Shown piece by piece: positions 57,026 to 63,436 of a stretch of 63,436 nt of DNA. The stretch is from Pedobacter ureilyticus. GTDB lineage: Bacteria > Bacteroidota > Bacteroidia > Sphingobacteriales > Sphingobacteriaceae. A model generated the notes under the pieces. It saw nothing but the letters and a program-made list of their open reading frames with translations. It searched no databases and was not told the DNA's origin. The DNA lies in assembly GCF_005925345.1 (NCBI RefSeq), contig NZ_SSHJ01000023.1, positions 1 to 63,436 on the forward strand. The letters are read 5' to 3'. How positions within the stretch are numbered: position 1 is the stretch's first letter; every line of letters begins with the position of its first letter. The position numbers and the translations under genes were made by a program.

Positions 57026-58417
57026 TTAATTCTGCGGCATGCCCGTCTGCTCAATGATATCGGCGGGCAGGGAAAGGGCATACCTTGGAGAATTGGGCTC
57101 CAGAGCATAGGTATTTCCATCCATGGTTCTGCTTAGGATGATGTTAGCCCCCTCTTTGTTCCATCGTTTGAGGTCCATCCAACGCAGACCACGCATCAAC
57201 AGGCTTTTTCTTCTTTCGGTTCTGATTTTGTTTAAGGCATCTGCTTGATCTGTCGCGGTGATGGTGGGATAGTTTACCGTGTTTTTCCAGCGTTTTTTGA
57301 GAAAGATATTGAGCGTCTCCATAGCCTCTGTAAACCGGTTTACTTGGGCGAGACATTCGGCTTTGGTCAAATAAAGTTCGTCTGTGGCAAGGCCGCTGAA
57401 AAGGGTGGATGAATGGGACGCATAACTGCCTTTAAAGCGTTGGTTGGTGCCGTTGGCAAGGAAGAACGCTGTACGTCTAAGGTCGTTGATGCTATAGCTA
57501 GAGTAGAGTTCTGGCGTGATATTGGCCCTAGAGGGAGTGTGCAGTCCAAATCCGCTGTACACTTCGGTATAGAAGATGATCTCTTTGTTGAAGGGCTTGA
57601 AGGGAACGGCTGCGGTGAGCGAAAAAATATCCGTATCATCGTTATAGTCCATGAGGGTGGATTTGATCGATAGGGCATGTTCGGTTTCGGACAGGGCGGC
57701 CTCATAGTTGCGCATATATAGGTTTGTCCTGGCGAGTAGGGCATGTACTGCCGCTTTAGAAGGGCGGAATACATGTTGGGGATGTTCCGGCAAAAGGGAA
57801 AGGGCTTGATTTAGATCTTGGAGAATGGCGTGATAGCATTCGGCAACTTTAGAACGCTTGGAAGGAATGTTGAAATCTGAAGAGCGCCTGAGTACGATGC
57901 CAAGCTCGGTACCACTTTGTTGAGCATCATAGGCCAGCCCAAATTGACCGATGAGCGCCAATTCGTAGTAGGCACGGAAGAATAGTGCTGAACCCATTAC
58001 ATTGTCCCAAACGGAGGCGTTGGCCGTAGTCCTGTCAATCTCTTGAAGTAGGTCTAGGGCAAGGTTGGCATTATAGATGGCTAAGTAGGCTACCGACCAA
58101 TCGTTCTGGTAGCGGTATTCAAGTGGCTGCCAGATATAGGCCTTGGCAACGTGGTTTAGGGCGGCAATGGAGCTGGGGGCTAGAAAGTAGTCATCTGCCG
58201 AACCTTCTCCGTAGGAAGGCGTCCTGACCAGGTTCATGGTGGCTGCATCGTCTAACAGGCCTTGGATATCTGTGAGATTTTGTGGAACGACCAGCTTTTT
58301 GTCTGATTTTACATCGAGGAACTTCTGGCATCCACTGGCCAATAGGCCGAGAAGGAGACAGAGTTGGGTAAGGAGGTTTTTATGTTTGTTCATGTTTATT
58401 TTTTTTGATTTTTTCAC
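57026..58417 (-). CDS. SusD/RagB lipoprotein (second pair)
   Basis: 463 residues. Lipobox LLASGCQKFLDVKSDKK (Cys30). SusD features: FFRAYYELALIGQFGLAYDAQ, AVHALLARTNLYMRNYEAAL, DELYLTKAECLAQVNRFTEAM, and RTERRKSLLMRGLRWMDLKRW near the end. It is shorter than glycan-type SusD proteins and lacks a glycan-enzyme neighbourhood. It pairs with the SusC 18 bp upstream and follows TlpA in the same operon, which fits peptide or small-molecule uptake rather than polysaccharide uptake. Confidence 0.88.
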   Translation of the reverse strand: MKKSKKINMNKHKNLLTQLCLLLGLLASGCQKFLDVKSDKKLVVPQNLTDIQGLLDDAATMNLVRTPSYGEGSADDYFLAPSSIAALNHVAKAYIWQPLEYRYQNDWSVAYLAIYNANLALDLLQEIDRTTANASVWDNVMGSALFFRAYYELALIGQFGLAYDAQQSGTELGIVLRRSSDFNIPSKRSKVAECYHAILQDLNQALSLLPEHPQHVFRPSKAAVHALLARTNLYMRNYEAALSETEHALSIKSTLMDYNDDTDIFSLTAAVPFKPFNKEIIFYTEVYSGFGLHTPSRANITPELYSSYSINDLRRTAFFLANGTNQRFKGSYASHSSTLFSGLATDELYLTKAECLAQVNRFTEAMETLNIFLKKRWKNTVNYPTITATDQADALNKIRTERRKSLLMRGLRWMDLKRWNKEGANIILSRTMDGNTYALEPNSPRYALSLPADIIEQTGMPQN

Positions 58418-58435
58418 TTGTTCGTTTGTGGCGTT

Positions 58436-61400
58436 CTAAAATGAACCCCTTAGTCCAAAAGCGATCTGCTTAGCGGGTGGGATTTGGTTATTGTAATCGG
58501 GATCAAGTTTATCGCTGTTCTTGCGCCAAAGTATGCCGCCATTCTGTAGTCCTCCGAATACCTCGAGTCTTCTTAGCCCGATGCCCCAAGTAGCGATATT
58601 GGGCGTATAACTTAATCGGATATAGCTCAATCGGGCGTGGTCTGCACGATCGGCATGGATTTCCGAAGCATTGTAAATGCCATCCCTGTTGATATTTACC
58701 GGGTAAATGAACGAGGGTACATGGGTGAGGTTTTCATCACCAGGCTGTTGCCAACGTTTGGCGTAGTCGCTATGGGTAGCGCCAGAGGTGATCATGCTAT
58801 TATAGTTGATAGAGTTTTTCATGAAGTAATAGGCCAGTTTGAAATTAACATTGACCGAAAGGCTGAACTGCCCATAATTAAAGGTATTGATGATTGAACC
58901 AAAATAGAGCGGGCTAGACCTGCCGATAAAGACCAGATTGTTGCCACTGGTAGTAGCCTCGGTAGCCATGGCGGTGTAGTTGGTGCTGGGCTGCCCGTTT
59001 AGATAGCCCTGTGGGTTACCATTAGCATCCAGTCTCGCCCATTGGTAGGCGGCAATGCCGTAAAGAGGCTTGCCAATGATTGGGGAGATACGGTTTCCAC
59101 CATTGACCAGGCCAGAAAGGTCGGAGCCTGAACTGCGGTAATAGTCTGTGGTCTTGCTCTCATTAATGCTAAAGAAAAGCTGGGCATTCCATTGGAACTT
59201 ACCTTCCAGGATCTTGCCTCGTAAGTCTAGGTCAATGCCCTGACCTTTCATGGCGGCCACGTTTCTGGTCAGTATGGCAAGCCGTCCCCAAGTAGTGTAG
59301 TCATAGGGGGCAGTACCATACAGGTCTGTTCCCTTTTTTACATAGTAGGATATGGTTCCCGATAATCTGTTCCTTTTGGTGGCAAAATCAAGCTTTAGGT
59401 CAATTTGTGACAATTGTTCCCATTTGAGTTCTGGATTGTTGATGGTGCCGATACGGGTGTAGCGTAATCCCGATGTGGCATTACTACCATAGGCTGCAAT
59501 GGGCAGTGCAGTTCGGGATAGATCAACGTTGCCGCTATGCCCATAGGTGGCGCGTAGGCTTAGGTTGGGCATAAAACTGAGGTTATAGAAGCTTTCGTTG
59601 GAAACCGACCATCCCAGTCCTGCCGACCATAAAGGTTTCCAGCGGTCGTTGGTGTTGGCGCCGAATATATTAGAGCCATCTTTTCTGGCACTGGCCGAAA
59701 GGTGGTATTTCCCTTGGTAGCTATAGCTGAAGTTGCCATAAAAACTTAAGAAGCGCTGTTGGGTGGAGGTCATGGAAGCACTGCCGCCAATTGTGGTATT
59801 GCTCTTGGTAAGGAATTCGGGGTACCGGGTAACGATATCTACGTCGGTAAAGCCCAACGGATCTTCGTAATAGCCGAAACGGTTATTGCCATCGCTGCTG
59901 TTGTTGACGTTCCTGCCCTCTGCGCCCAGAATGGCGTTGATGCTATGGATACCGATTTTTTTGTCCAAGTTGAGCTGTGTTCTTGTTGTGGAGGAAGCCA
60001 CATTACTGAACCTGCTGCTGAGCGTACCGCCTACGGGAACGATATAGCGTACCACTTGGGTAGTATAATTGAACTGGCTATAGGTGTTGGTAAGGTTCCT
60101 TGCCGTATAGCTTTCGGGTTCGGCATGGGAGAGGTTTTCTATGCGTTGCTGCTGGTGCTGAAAGCCTACATCCAATTGCAGAAAATCTGTGAGTTTGTAC
60201 TTTAGCGTGGCACTGGCAAAAAATTCCTGTCGGCTGGCCGTCTGGTACTCATAATTGTGGTTGTCCAAGGGATAATATTTCCAGTCCAATAACTTGCCCT
60301 GTGCAGCGGTATCGGTGTAGGCTGCCCTATAAAAGCGGTCTATAGGTATGGCATTGCCGTTTTCATCCCGGAAGGCAAGGTAAACTGGGGTTCTGCTTCC
60401 GGTAGTAATATTGCTAAAGGCTGGTCTGCCCGAGTGGCTGCTAAAGGATGTATAAGAGGCCAGTGTGCTTAGGCTAAGCACACTGCCGAATTTGAAGTCA
60501 TTGCTGAGCTTGAGGTTCAGCCGATCGCTTTTGGCAAAAGTTTCGCCTAGGCTATGGTCATAGTTCCCAGAAATATAGTAACTATTGGCATTACTGCCGC
60601 CCCTTAAGTTCAGTCCGTACTGTTGGGTGAGGGCATTGGTGTAGAACTCGTCCAGATAGTTTTGTCTACTGTCTTGTGTGGCGAGGAAATCGAGTTTTGC
60701 TTGTAGCTGTTCACCAGAAAGATGGCCCTGCCGGTGCTGGAGCATGAGCTCTACCGCAGGTGAGAGCGCACGGAAAGGAAAACGGGTAATCTGATCGTTG
60801 AAATAGCCTTGGTCGAATAGCATTTTTTCCATGCCGATGTAGTCTTTGCTGTCCATTTGGCTAATGGCAAAAAGGTCTGGCAGGGTTTCGGCAATGGTGT
60901 TGGCATTAACCCCGATTTGTAGGGGTTGGTTGAGTTTGCCTTTTTTGGAGGTGATGACGATGACGCCATTGCCAGCTCTTGCTCCCCAGATCGAGGCGGC
61001 GGAGGCATCCTTTAAGATGCTGACGTTTTCGATATCGTTGGGATTGATATTATTGATATCGCCCTCGTAGATGAAACCGTCCAATACAATCAGAGGGTCG
61101 AGAGGCCCATCAATGGTGCCTAATCCACGGATAGAAATATTGGTCTTATTCTGTGGATTGCCAGGCGTTTTGCCCACGTTGAGCAATAGACCACTGCTCT
61201 GGTTAAGGATACGATCGAGGATATTGGTGCCTGTGGTAGCATTAATGGCCAGTTCGGAAATGACTGATACCGTGCCGTTGATTTCGTTGGGCTTTACCGT
61301 TTGGTAACCTGTCTGTACAACTACCTCGTTAAGTGCCTGTACATTTGGGGTCATTTTCAGGTTAAAGATTTCAATCTTGCTGATGACCTTGCTCAGGGTA

Positions 61401-61642
61401 ATATAGCCAATGGCACTGAATGTGATCGTATCTGGCAGGGTTTGAAGTTTGAAACTGTATGTGCCATCGGGCAGGGAAATAGCCATGCCATTGCGTTTGC
61501 TTCGGATGGTTGCCCGTACATTTTCGCCGTCTATACCTGTAATTTCTCCGGTCAGTATCTGAGTGCTTTGCGGATTTTGTGCCGAGCAGATAGTGCTAAT
61601 TAGCAGGATTGCCAGTAGGCAGATGATTGGTTTATTATTCAT
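58436..61642 (-). CDS. SusC/RagA TonB-dependent transporter (second pair)
   Basis: 1068 residues, signal peptide MNNKPIICLLAILLISTICSAQ. N-terminal carboxypeptidase-like domain, then plug: LNEVVVQTGYQTVKPNEINGTV, ILDRILNQSSGLLLNVGK, ISIRGLGTIDGPLDPLIVLDGF, and NVSILKDASAASIWGARAGNG. A full barrel follows, ending in the beta-signal FGLRGSF. The ATG overlaps the tlpA stop by 8 bp, which shows translational coupling. No glycoside hydrolase lies near, and with TlpA first in the operon the ligand may be a peptide, a cysteine-containing protein fragment, or a metal complex. Confidence 0.92.
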   Translation of the reverse strand: MNNKPIICLLAILLISTICSAQNPQSTQILTGEITGIDGENVRATIRSKRNGMAISLPDGTYSFKLQTLPDTITFSAIGYITLSKVISKIEIFNLKMTPNVQALNEVVVQTGYQTVKPNEINGTVSVISELAINATTGTNILDRILNQSSGLLLNVGKTPGNPQNKTNISIRGLGTIDGPLDPLIVLDGFIYEGDINNINPNDIENVSILKDASAASIWGARAGNGVIVITSKKGKLNQPLQIGVNANTIAETLPDLFAISQMDSKDYIGMEKMLFDQGYFNDQITRFPFRALSPAVELMLQHRQGHLSGEQLQAKLDFLATQDSRQNYLDEFYTNALTQQYGLNLRGGSNANSYYISGNYDHSLGETFAKSDRLNLKLSNDFKFGSVLSLSTLASYTSFSSHSGRPAFSNITTGSRTPVYLAFRDENGNAIPIDRFYRAAYTDTAAQGKLLDWKYYPLDNHNYEYQTASRQEFFASATLKYKLTDFLQLDVGFQHQQQRIENLSHAEPESYTARNLTNTYSQFNYTTQVVRYIVPVGGTLSSRFSNVASSTTRTQLNLDKKIGIHSINAILGAEGRNVNNSSDGNNRFGYYEDPLGFTDVDIVTRYPEFLTKSNTTIGGSASMTSTQQRFLSFYGNFSYSYQGKYHLSASARKDGSNIFGANTNDRWKPLWSAGLGWSVSNESFYNLSFMPNLSLRATYGHSGNVDLSRTALPIAAYGSNATSGLRYTRIGTINNPELKWEQLSQIDLKLDFATKRNRLSGTISYYVKKGTDLYGTAPYDYTTWGRLAILTRNVAAMKGQGIDLDLRGKILEGKFQWNAQLFFSINESKTTDYYRSSGSDLSGLVNGGNRISPIIGKPLYGIAAYQWARLDANGNPQGYLNGQPSTNYTAMATEATTSGNNLVFIGRSSPLYFGSIINTFNYGQFSLSVNVNFKLAYYFMKNSINYNSMITSGATHSDYAKRWQQPGDENLTHVPSFIYPVNINRDGIYNASEIHADRADHARLSYIRLSYTPNIATWGIGLRRLEVFGGLQNGGILWRKNSDKLDPDYNNQIPPAKQIAFGLRGSF

Positions 61643-62201
61643 GATAGCCCTCCTTTAATGGTAGGTTTAGGGGAAGACCTGCGACCAGCCGTTCGATATT
61701 GGCGTGCGTAACTTCTTCTGCGCCGGTAATGGCCTTAATCTTTCGGTCGTAGCCAATCCAGATGTAGTGTGGCAGGCTGCCCGAACTATATAAGGTTTTG
61801 GTAGCTTCGTTACCTATAACTATTGGTAGGGAGAAATTGGACTGTTCGGCCTTGAATTTCTCTAGAAAGGTTTTGATTTTGGCTAGGTCGTCTCTATTGG
61901 AGTTGTTGATGAGCAGCACCTGTAGGTTTTTGCTGAACTGTTTTTGCAGGCTGTCCATTTTGGGGAAGCTTTTGATACAGCTCCCGCACCAGGTCGCCCA
62001 AAAGTCTAAAAGGATGGCCTTGTTCCTGAAATCGCTGAGTTTGGCTTGGGTAGTACTGTGGTTTAATATGCCGTTTAGTTGGATATCGGGTACTTTGTTG
62101 CCAATTTGATAAGTTTTGGTAATGGCCTTTTGTTGTGCGGAAGCCGTAATTTGAAGACATAGCATAGCCATTACGGCTAAAGCCGTTATTTTTTTAATCA
62201 T
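61635..62201 (-). CDS. TlpA-like periplasmic thioredoxin
   Basis: 188 residues. Signal peptide MIKKITALAVMAMLCLQITASAQ. TlpA/ResA fold: IGNKVPDIQLNG, FRNKAILLDFWATWCGSCIKSFP with the redox pair Cys72 and Cys75, then VLLINNS and GSLPHYIWIGYDRKI with the cis-proline segment. Likely a disulfide reductase in the periplasm. First gene of the tlpA-susC-susD operon. The start is preceded by folded leader sequence (62261-62291) and a terminator (62322-62379). Confidence 0.86.
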   Translation of the reverse strand: MIKKITALAVMAMLCLQITASAQQKAITKTYQIGNKVPDIQLNGILNHSTTQAKLSDFRNKAILLDFWATWCGSCIKSFPKMDSLQKQFSKNLQVLLINNSNRDDLAKIKTFLEKFKAEQSNFSLPIVIGNEATKTLYSSGSLPHYIWIGYDRKIKAITGAEEVTHANIERLVAGLPLNLPLKEGYHE

Positions 62202-62260
62202 TTTTATAAAGTTTAGTTAGTTGGTTTTAATGATTTGCCAATCAACTTCTAAGGACTTTT

Positions 62261-62291
62261 GGGACATGGGCGACTTTGTCGCACAAGTCCC
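62261..62291. promoter_or_regulatory. Nested hairpin in the tlpA leader
   Basis: Outer GGGAC (62261-62265) with GTCCC (62287-62291), inner GCGAC (62270-62274) with GTCGC (62278-62282), 3-nt loop. Lies about 60 bp upstream of the tlpA start. Confidence 0.45.
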
Positions 62292-62321
62292 TAATGTCGC
62301 AAGAGATTAAGTTGGTTTAAG

Positions 62322-62379
62322 AAAAAAAACAAACGGCAGCTAAAATTTTAATTATTAACTACCTAAAGGCTGCCGTTTG
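62322..62379 (-). terminator. Rho-independent terminator or attenuator upstream of tlpA
   Basis: On the minus strand CAAACGGCAGC (62379-62369) pairs with GCTGCCGTTTG (62340-62330), an 11-bp perfect stem, followed by eight T (complement of 62322-62329). It points the same way as tlpA and lies 120 bp before it, so it ends a short upstream transcript or attenuates the operon. Confidence 0.7.
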
Positions 62380-62390
62380 CAATGCCACGA

Positions 62391-62540
62391 CTAAACTGGA
62401 TTTTTTGGCTTTAGCGCATAAAGCCGGTTAAAAGGATAAAAGGATTGAGGTTTTTGTGTGCGAAAAGAAATGGCCAACAAGCTCAGTAGAACCTTTATGG
62501 TTTGAGTAGAAATTTGGCTTAGTTGGTTTTTTCTTTCCAT
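62391..62540 (-). CDS. Possible leader ORF (49 codons) before the tlpA terminator
   Basis: ATG 62540 to stop 62391-62393. Reads MERKNQLSQISTQTIKVLL, then SLLAISFRTQKPQSFYPFN: a basic, Ser/Thr-rich peptide with a short hydrophobic core. No homology is recognised. Support is indirect: it ends 12 bp before a perfect minus-strand terminator, and a CTCGTAT/ATACGAG hairpin (62543-62561) lies just upstream of the ATG. It could be a leader peptide or part of a small RNA. Low confidence as a gene. Confidence 0.3.
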   Translation of the reverse strand: MERKNQLSQISTQTIKVLLSLLAISFRTQKPQSFYPFNRLYALKPKNPV

Positions 62541-62847
62541 GGCTCGTATTTGGTATACGAGTCTTGCTGAATTGGTATTGATAAATTTGGGGGCTACCAA
62601 CCATGGTTACTGTAAAGTTTCTGAGGCCTTAGGTCAACATGGAATTACAGCAGACCCCAAATCTATCTCGACATGCAAATATAGCATATCTACGCATAGA
62701 TTAAGGGATTATTCTGCTGTCCTGCGTTGACGGCCTCAGATTTTGTAACCGCAAGACTCATATATATTATAAAAATACCCTCTAAATCATTTCTTAATGA
62801 GAATTTTCTTTTCGCTAATATATAAACAAAAAATAAAATCTCCAAAT
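62541..62847. other. Divergent spacer before the XRE gene
   Basis: Contains a CTCGTAT (62543-62549) / ATACGAG (62555-62561) hairpin and AT-rich promoter-like sequence. A 63-codon plus-strand frame from 62539 has no protein-like features and is not called. Confidence 0.4.
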
Positions 62848-62875
62848 AATACCACTCTTTATAAAGAGTGGTATT
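62848..62875. repeat. 28-bp perfect palindrome upstream of the XRE gene
   Basis: Arm AATACCACTCTTTA (62848-62861) is followed at once by its reverse complement (62862-62875), with no loop. It ends 28 bp before ATG 62904. Likely an operator for the regulator encoded downstream. Confidence 0.6.
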
Positions 62876-62903
62876 GAAACTTAGTTATACTGTAATTTAC
62901 GTT

Positions 62904-63170
62904 ATGGACAAACTGAATGACTTTTCACAGCTAGATTTCGGTAAAGAAAAAAAGAAGATTGGTTTAAGACTAAAGCAAATAAGAAAGCGACAAGGTTACA
63001 CTAGTCATGAAACATTTGCTTATGAGATTGGGTTTGATAGAGCTCAATACGGTAAATATGAAGCGGGGAGTTCAAATATCACGTTAGGTACTTTAATAAA
63101 GCTATTAAACAAATTACAAACACGATTGTCGGACTTTTTTAATGATGATTACGACAAAATCAAAGTTTAG
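62904..63170 (+). CDS. XRE-family helix-turn-helix regulator
   Basis: 88 residues from ATG 62904. A longer frame from 62868 begins inside the palindrome and is rejected. The helix-turn-helix is complete: IGLRLKQIRKRQGYTSHETFA, EIGFDRAQYGKYEAGSSNITLGTLIKLL. The C-terminus is short and acidic (FFNDDYDKIKV), so there is no ligand domain. The size and layout fit small Cro/C-type controllers that regulate themselves and a neighbour. The adjacent 28-bp palindrome is the obvious target. No toxin or modification partner is visible before the window ends. Confidence 0.8.
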   Translation: MDKLNDFSQLDFGKEKKKIGLRLKQIRKRQGYTSHETFAYEIGFDRAQYGKYEAGSSNITLGTLIKLLNKLQTRLSDFFNDDYDKIKV

Positions 63171-63436
63171 ACCATTCCGCCAAGAAAGGTACTTTTGTTT
63201 ATAGTAAGAGGTAGTTGAAAACTTGGGTAGGTTATGGGATGCCAATTTGTTCATCATCATTAATTTAGCATGATATTTGTATGATTAGAAAAAAATATTC
63301 TTTAACTTTGTTGTATATTCCGGTAAAAGTAGCCACGTCGTTTCGTTCCAAACTGTCCAAAACTCTAGTATAGTTTGCTCACGAGCCATTCTCCCATTTT
63401 CCTGAACTGAAATTCCAACGGCTCGTTAGGGACGAG
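63171..63436. other. Right end of the window
   Basis: AT-rich, no gene seen. An ACGAGCC (63381-63387) / GGCTCGT (63420-63426) inverted repeat lies close to the edge and may continue outside. Confidence 0.35.

Noticed and set aside
62539..62730. 63-codon plus-strand ORF
   Set aside because: No homology or sorting features, and it runs through hairpin and promoter-like sequence.
1..63436. CRISPR array, tRNA or rRNA genes, IS elements
   Set aside because: No regularly spaced repeats, no tRNA-like cloverleaf and no transposase were seen on reading both strands.

Overview
The window looks like chromosomal DNA from a member of the Bacteroidota, most likely Sphingobacteriaceae (Pedobacter-like). 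The evidence is two SusC/SusD outer-membrane pairs, type IX secretion C-terminal domains, a Bacteroidota-type tyrosine recombinase, a DUF6520-like small exported protein, and generally AT-rich DNA. Three blocks can be separated.

Block 1 (1-10.2 kb) is a mobile, defence-type island. It holds a 5'-truncated DUF932 gene, a Shedu-type (SduA/DUF4263) nuclease, an unknown gene with a strong Shine-Dalgarno and a foldable leader, an orphan PD-(D/E)XK-like nuclease of different base composition, a restriction-endonuclease gene broken by a frameshift, a KAP-type P-loop NTPase interrupted by an in-frame TAG, and a tyrosine recombinase followed by an unlisted 48-residue membrane protein. Two diverged copies of a structured element lie 21 bp behind two unrelated genes.

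Block 2 (10.5-53.3 kb) is a large polysaccharide utilisation locus joined to a sugar-catabolic operon. It encodes a GH140-like enzyme, a sialate-type O-acetylesterase, SusC, SusD, a DUF5017-like surface lipoprotein, an MFS importer, an isomerase, an 847-residue lipoprotein of no recognised family, SGNH esterases, and a GntR/UTRA and an AraC regulator. It also has four paralogous GH5 domains in four different architectures (alone; between carbohydrate-binding-like modules; behind an SGNH esterase; SGNH + module + GH5 + T9SS tail), plus a fifth, distant GH5. A second transcription unit carries a sodium/solute symporter, a GH130 mannosyl-glucose phosphorylase-like enzyme, and an L-rhamnose route: isomerase, kinase, RhaEW-type aldolase/dehydrogenase, L-lactate dehydrogenase, and an FAD/Fe-S D-lactate-dehydrogenase-like protein. 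Two repeated DNA motifs (CTTAACGCACTAAG and TTTGGnnAAAAAAGTAT) recur in promoter regions and suggest a shared regulon. The inferred substrate is an O-acetylated beta-linked glycan containing glucose and/or mannose together with rhamnose; the sequence does not settle its identity.

Block 3 (53.3-63.4 kb) is visibly more GC-rich up to about 62.2 kb. It contains an unknown 131-residue protein, two membrane-anchored regulators (LytTR and LuxR), a MauE/DoxX-like membrane protein with a Cys motif, a DUF6520-like exported protein with two Cys, and a divergent tlpA-susC-susD operon preceded by a strong terminator and a possible leader ORF. A small XRE regulator with a 28-bp perfect palindrome upstream closes the window. 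Parts of block 3 fit a cell-surface redox or peptide-handling system, but its job is not known to me.
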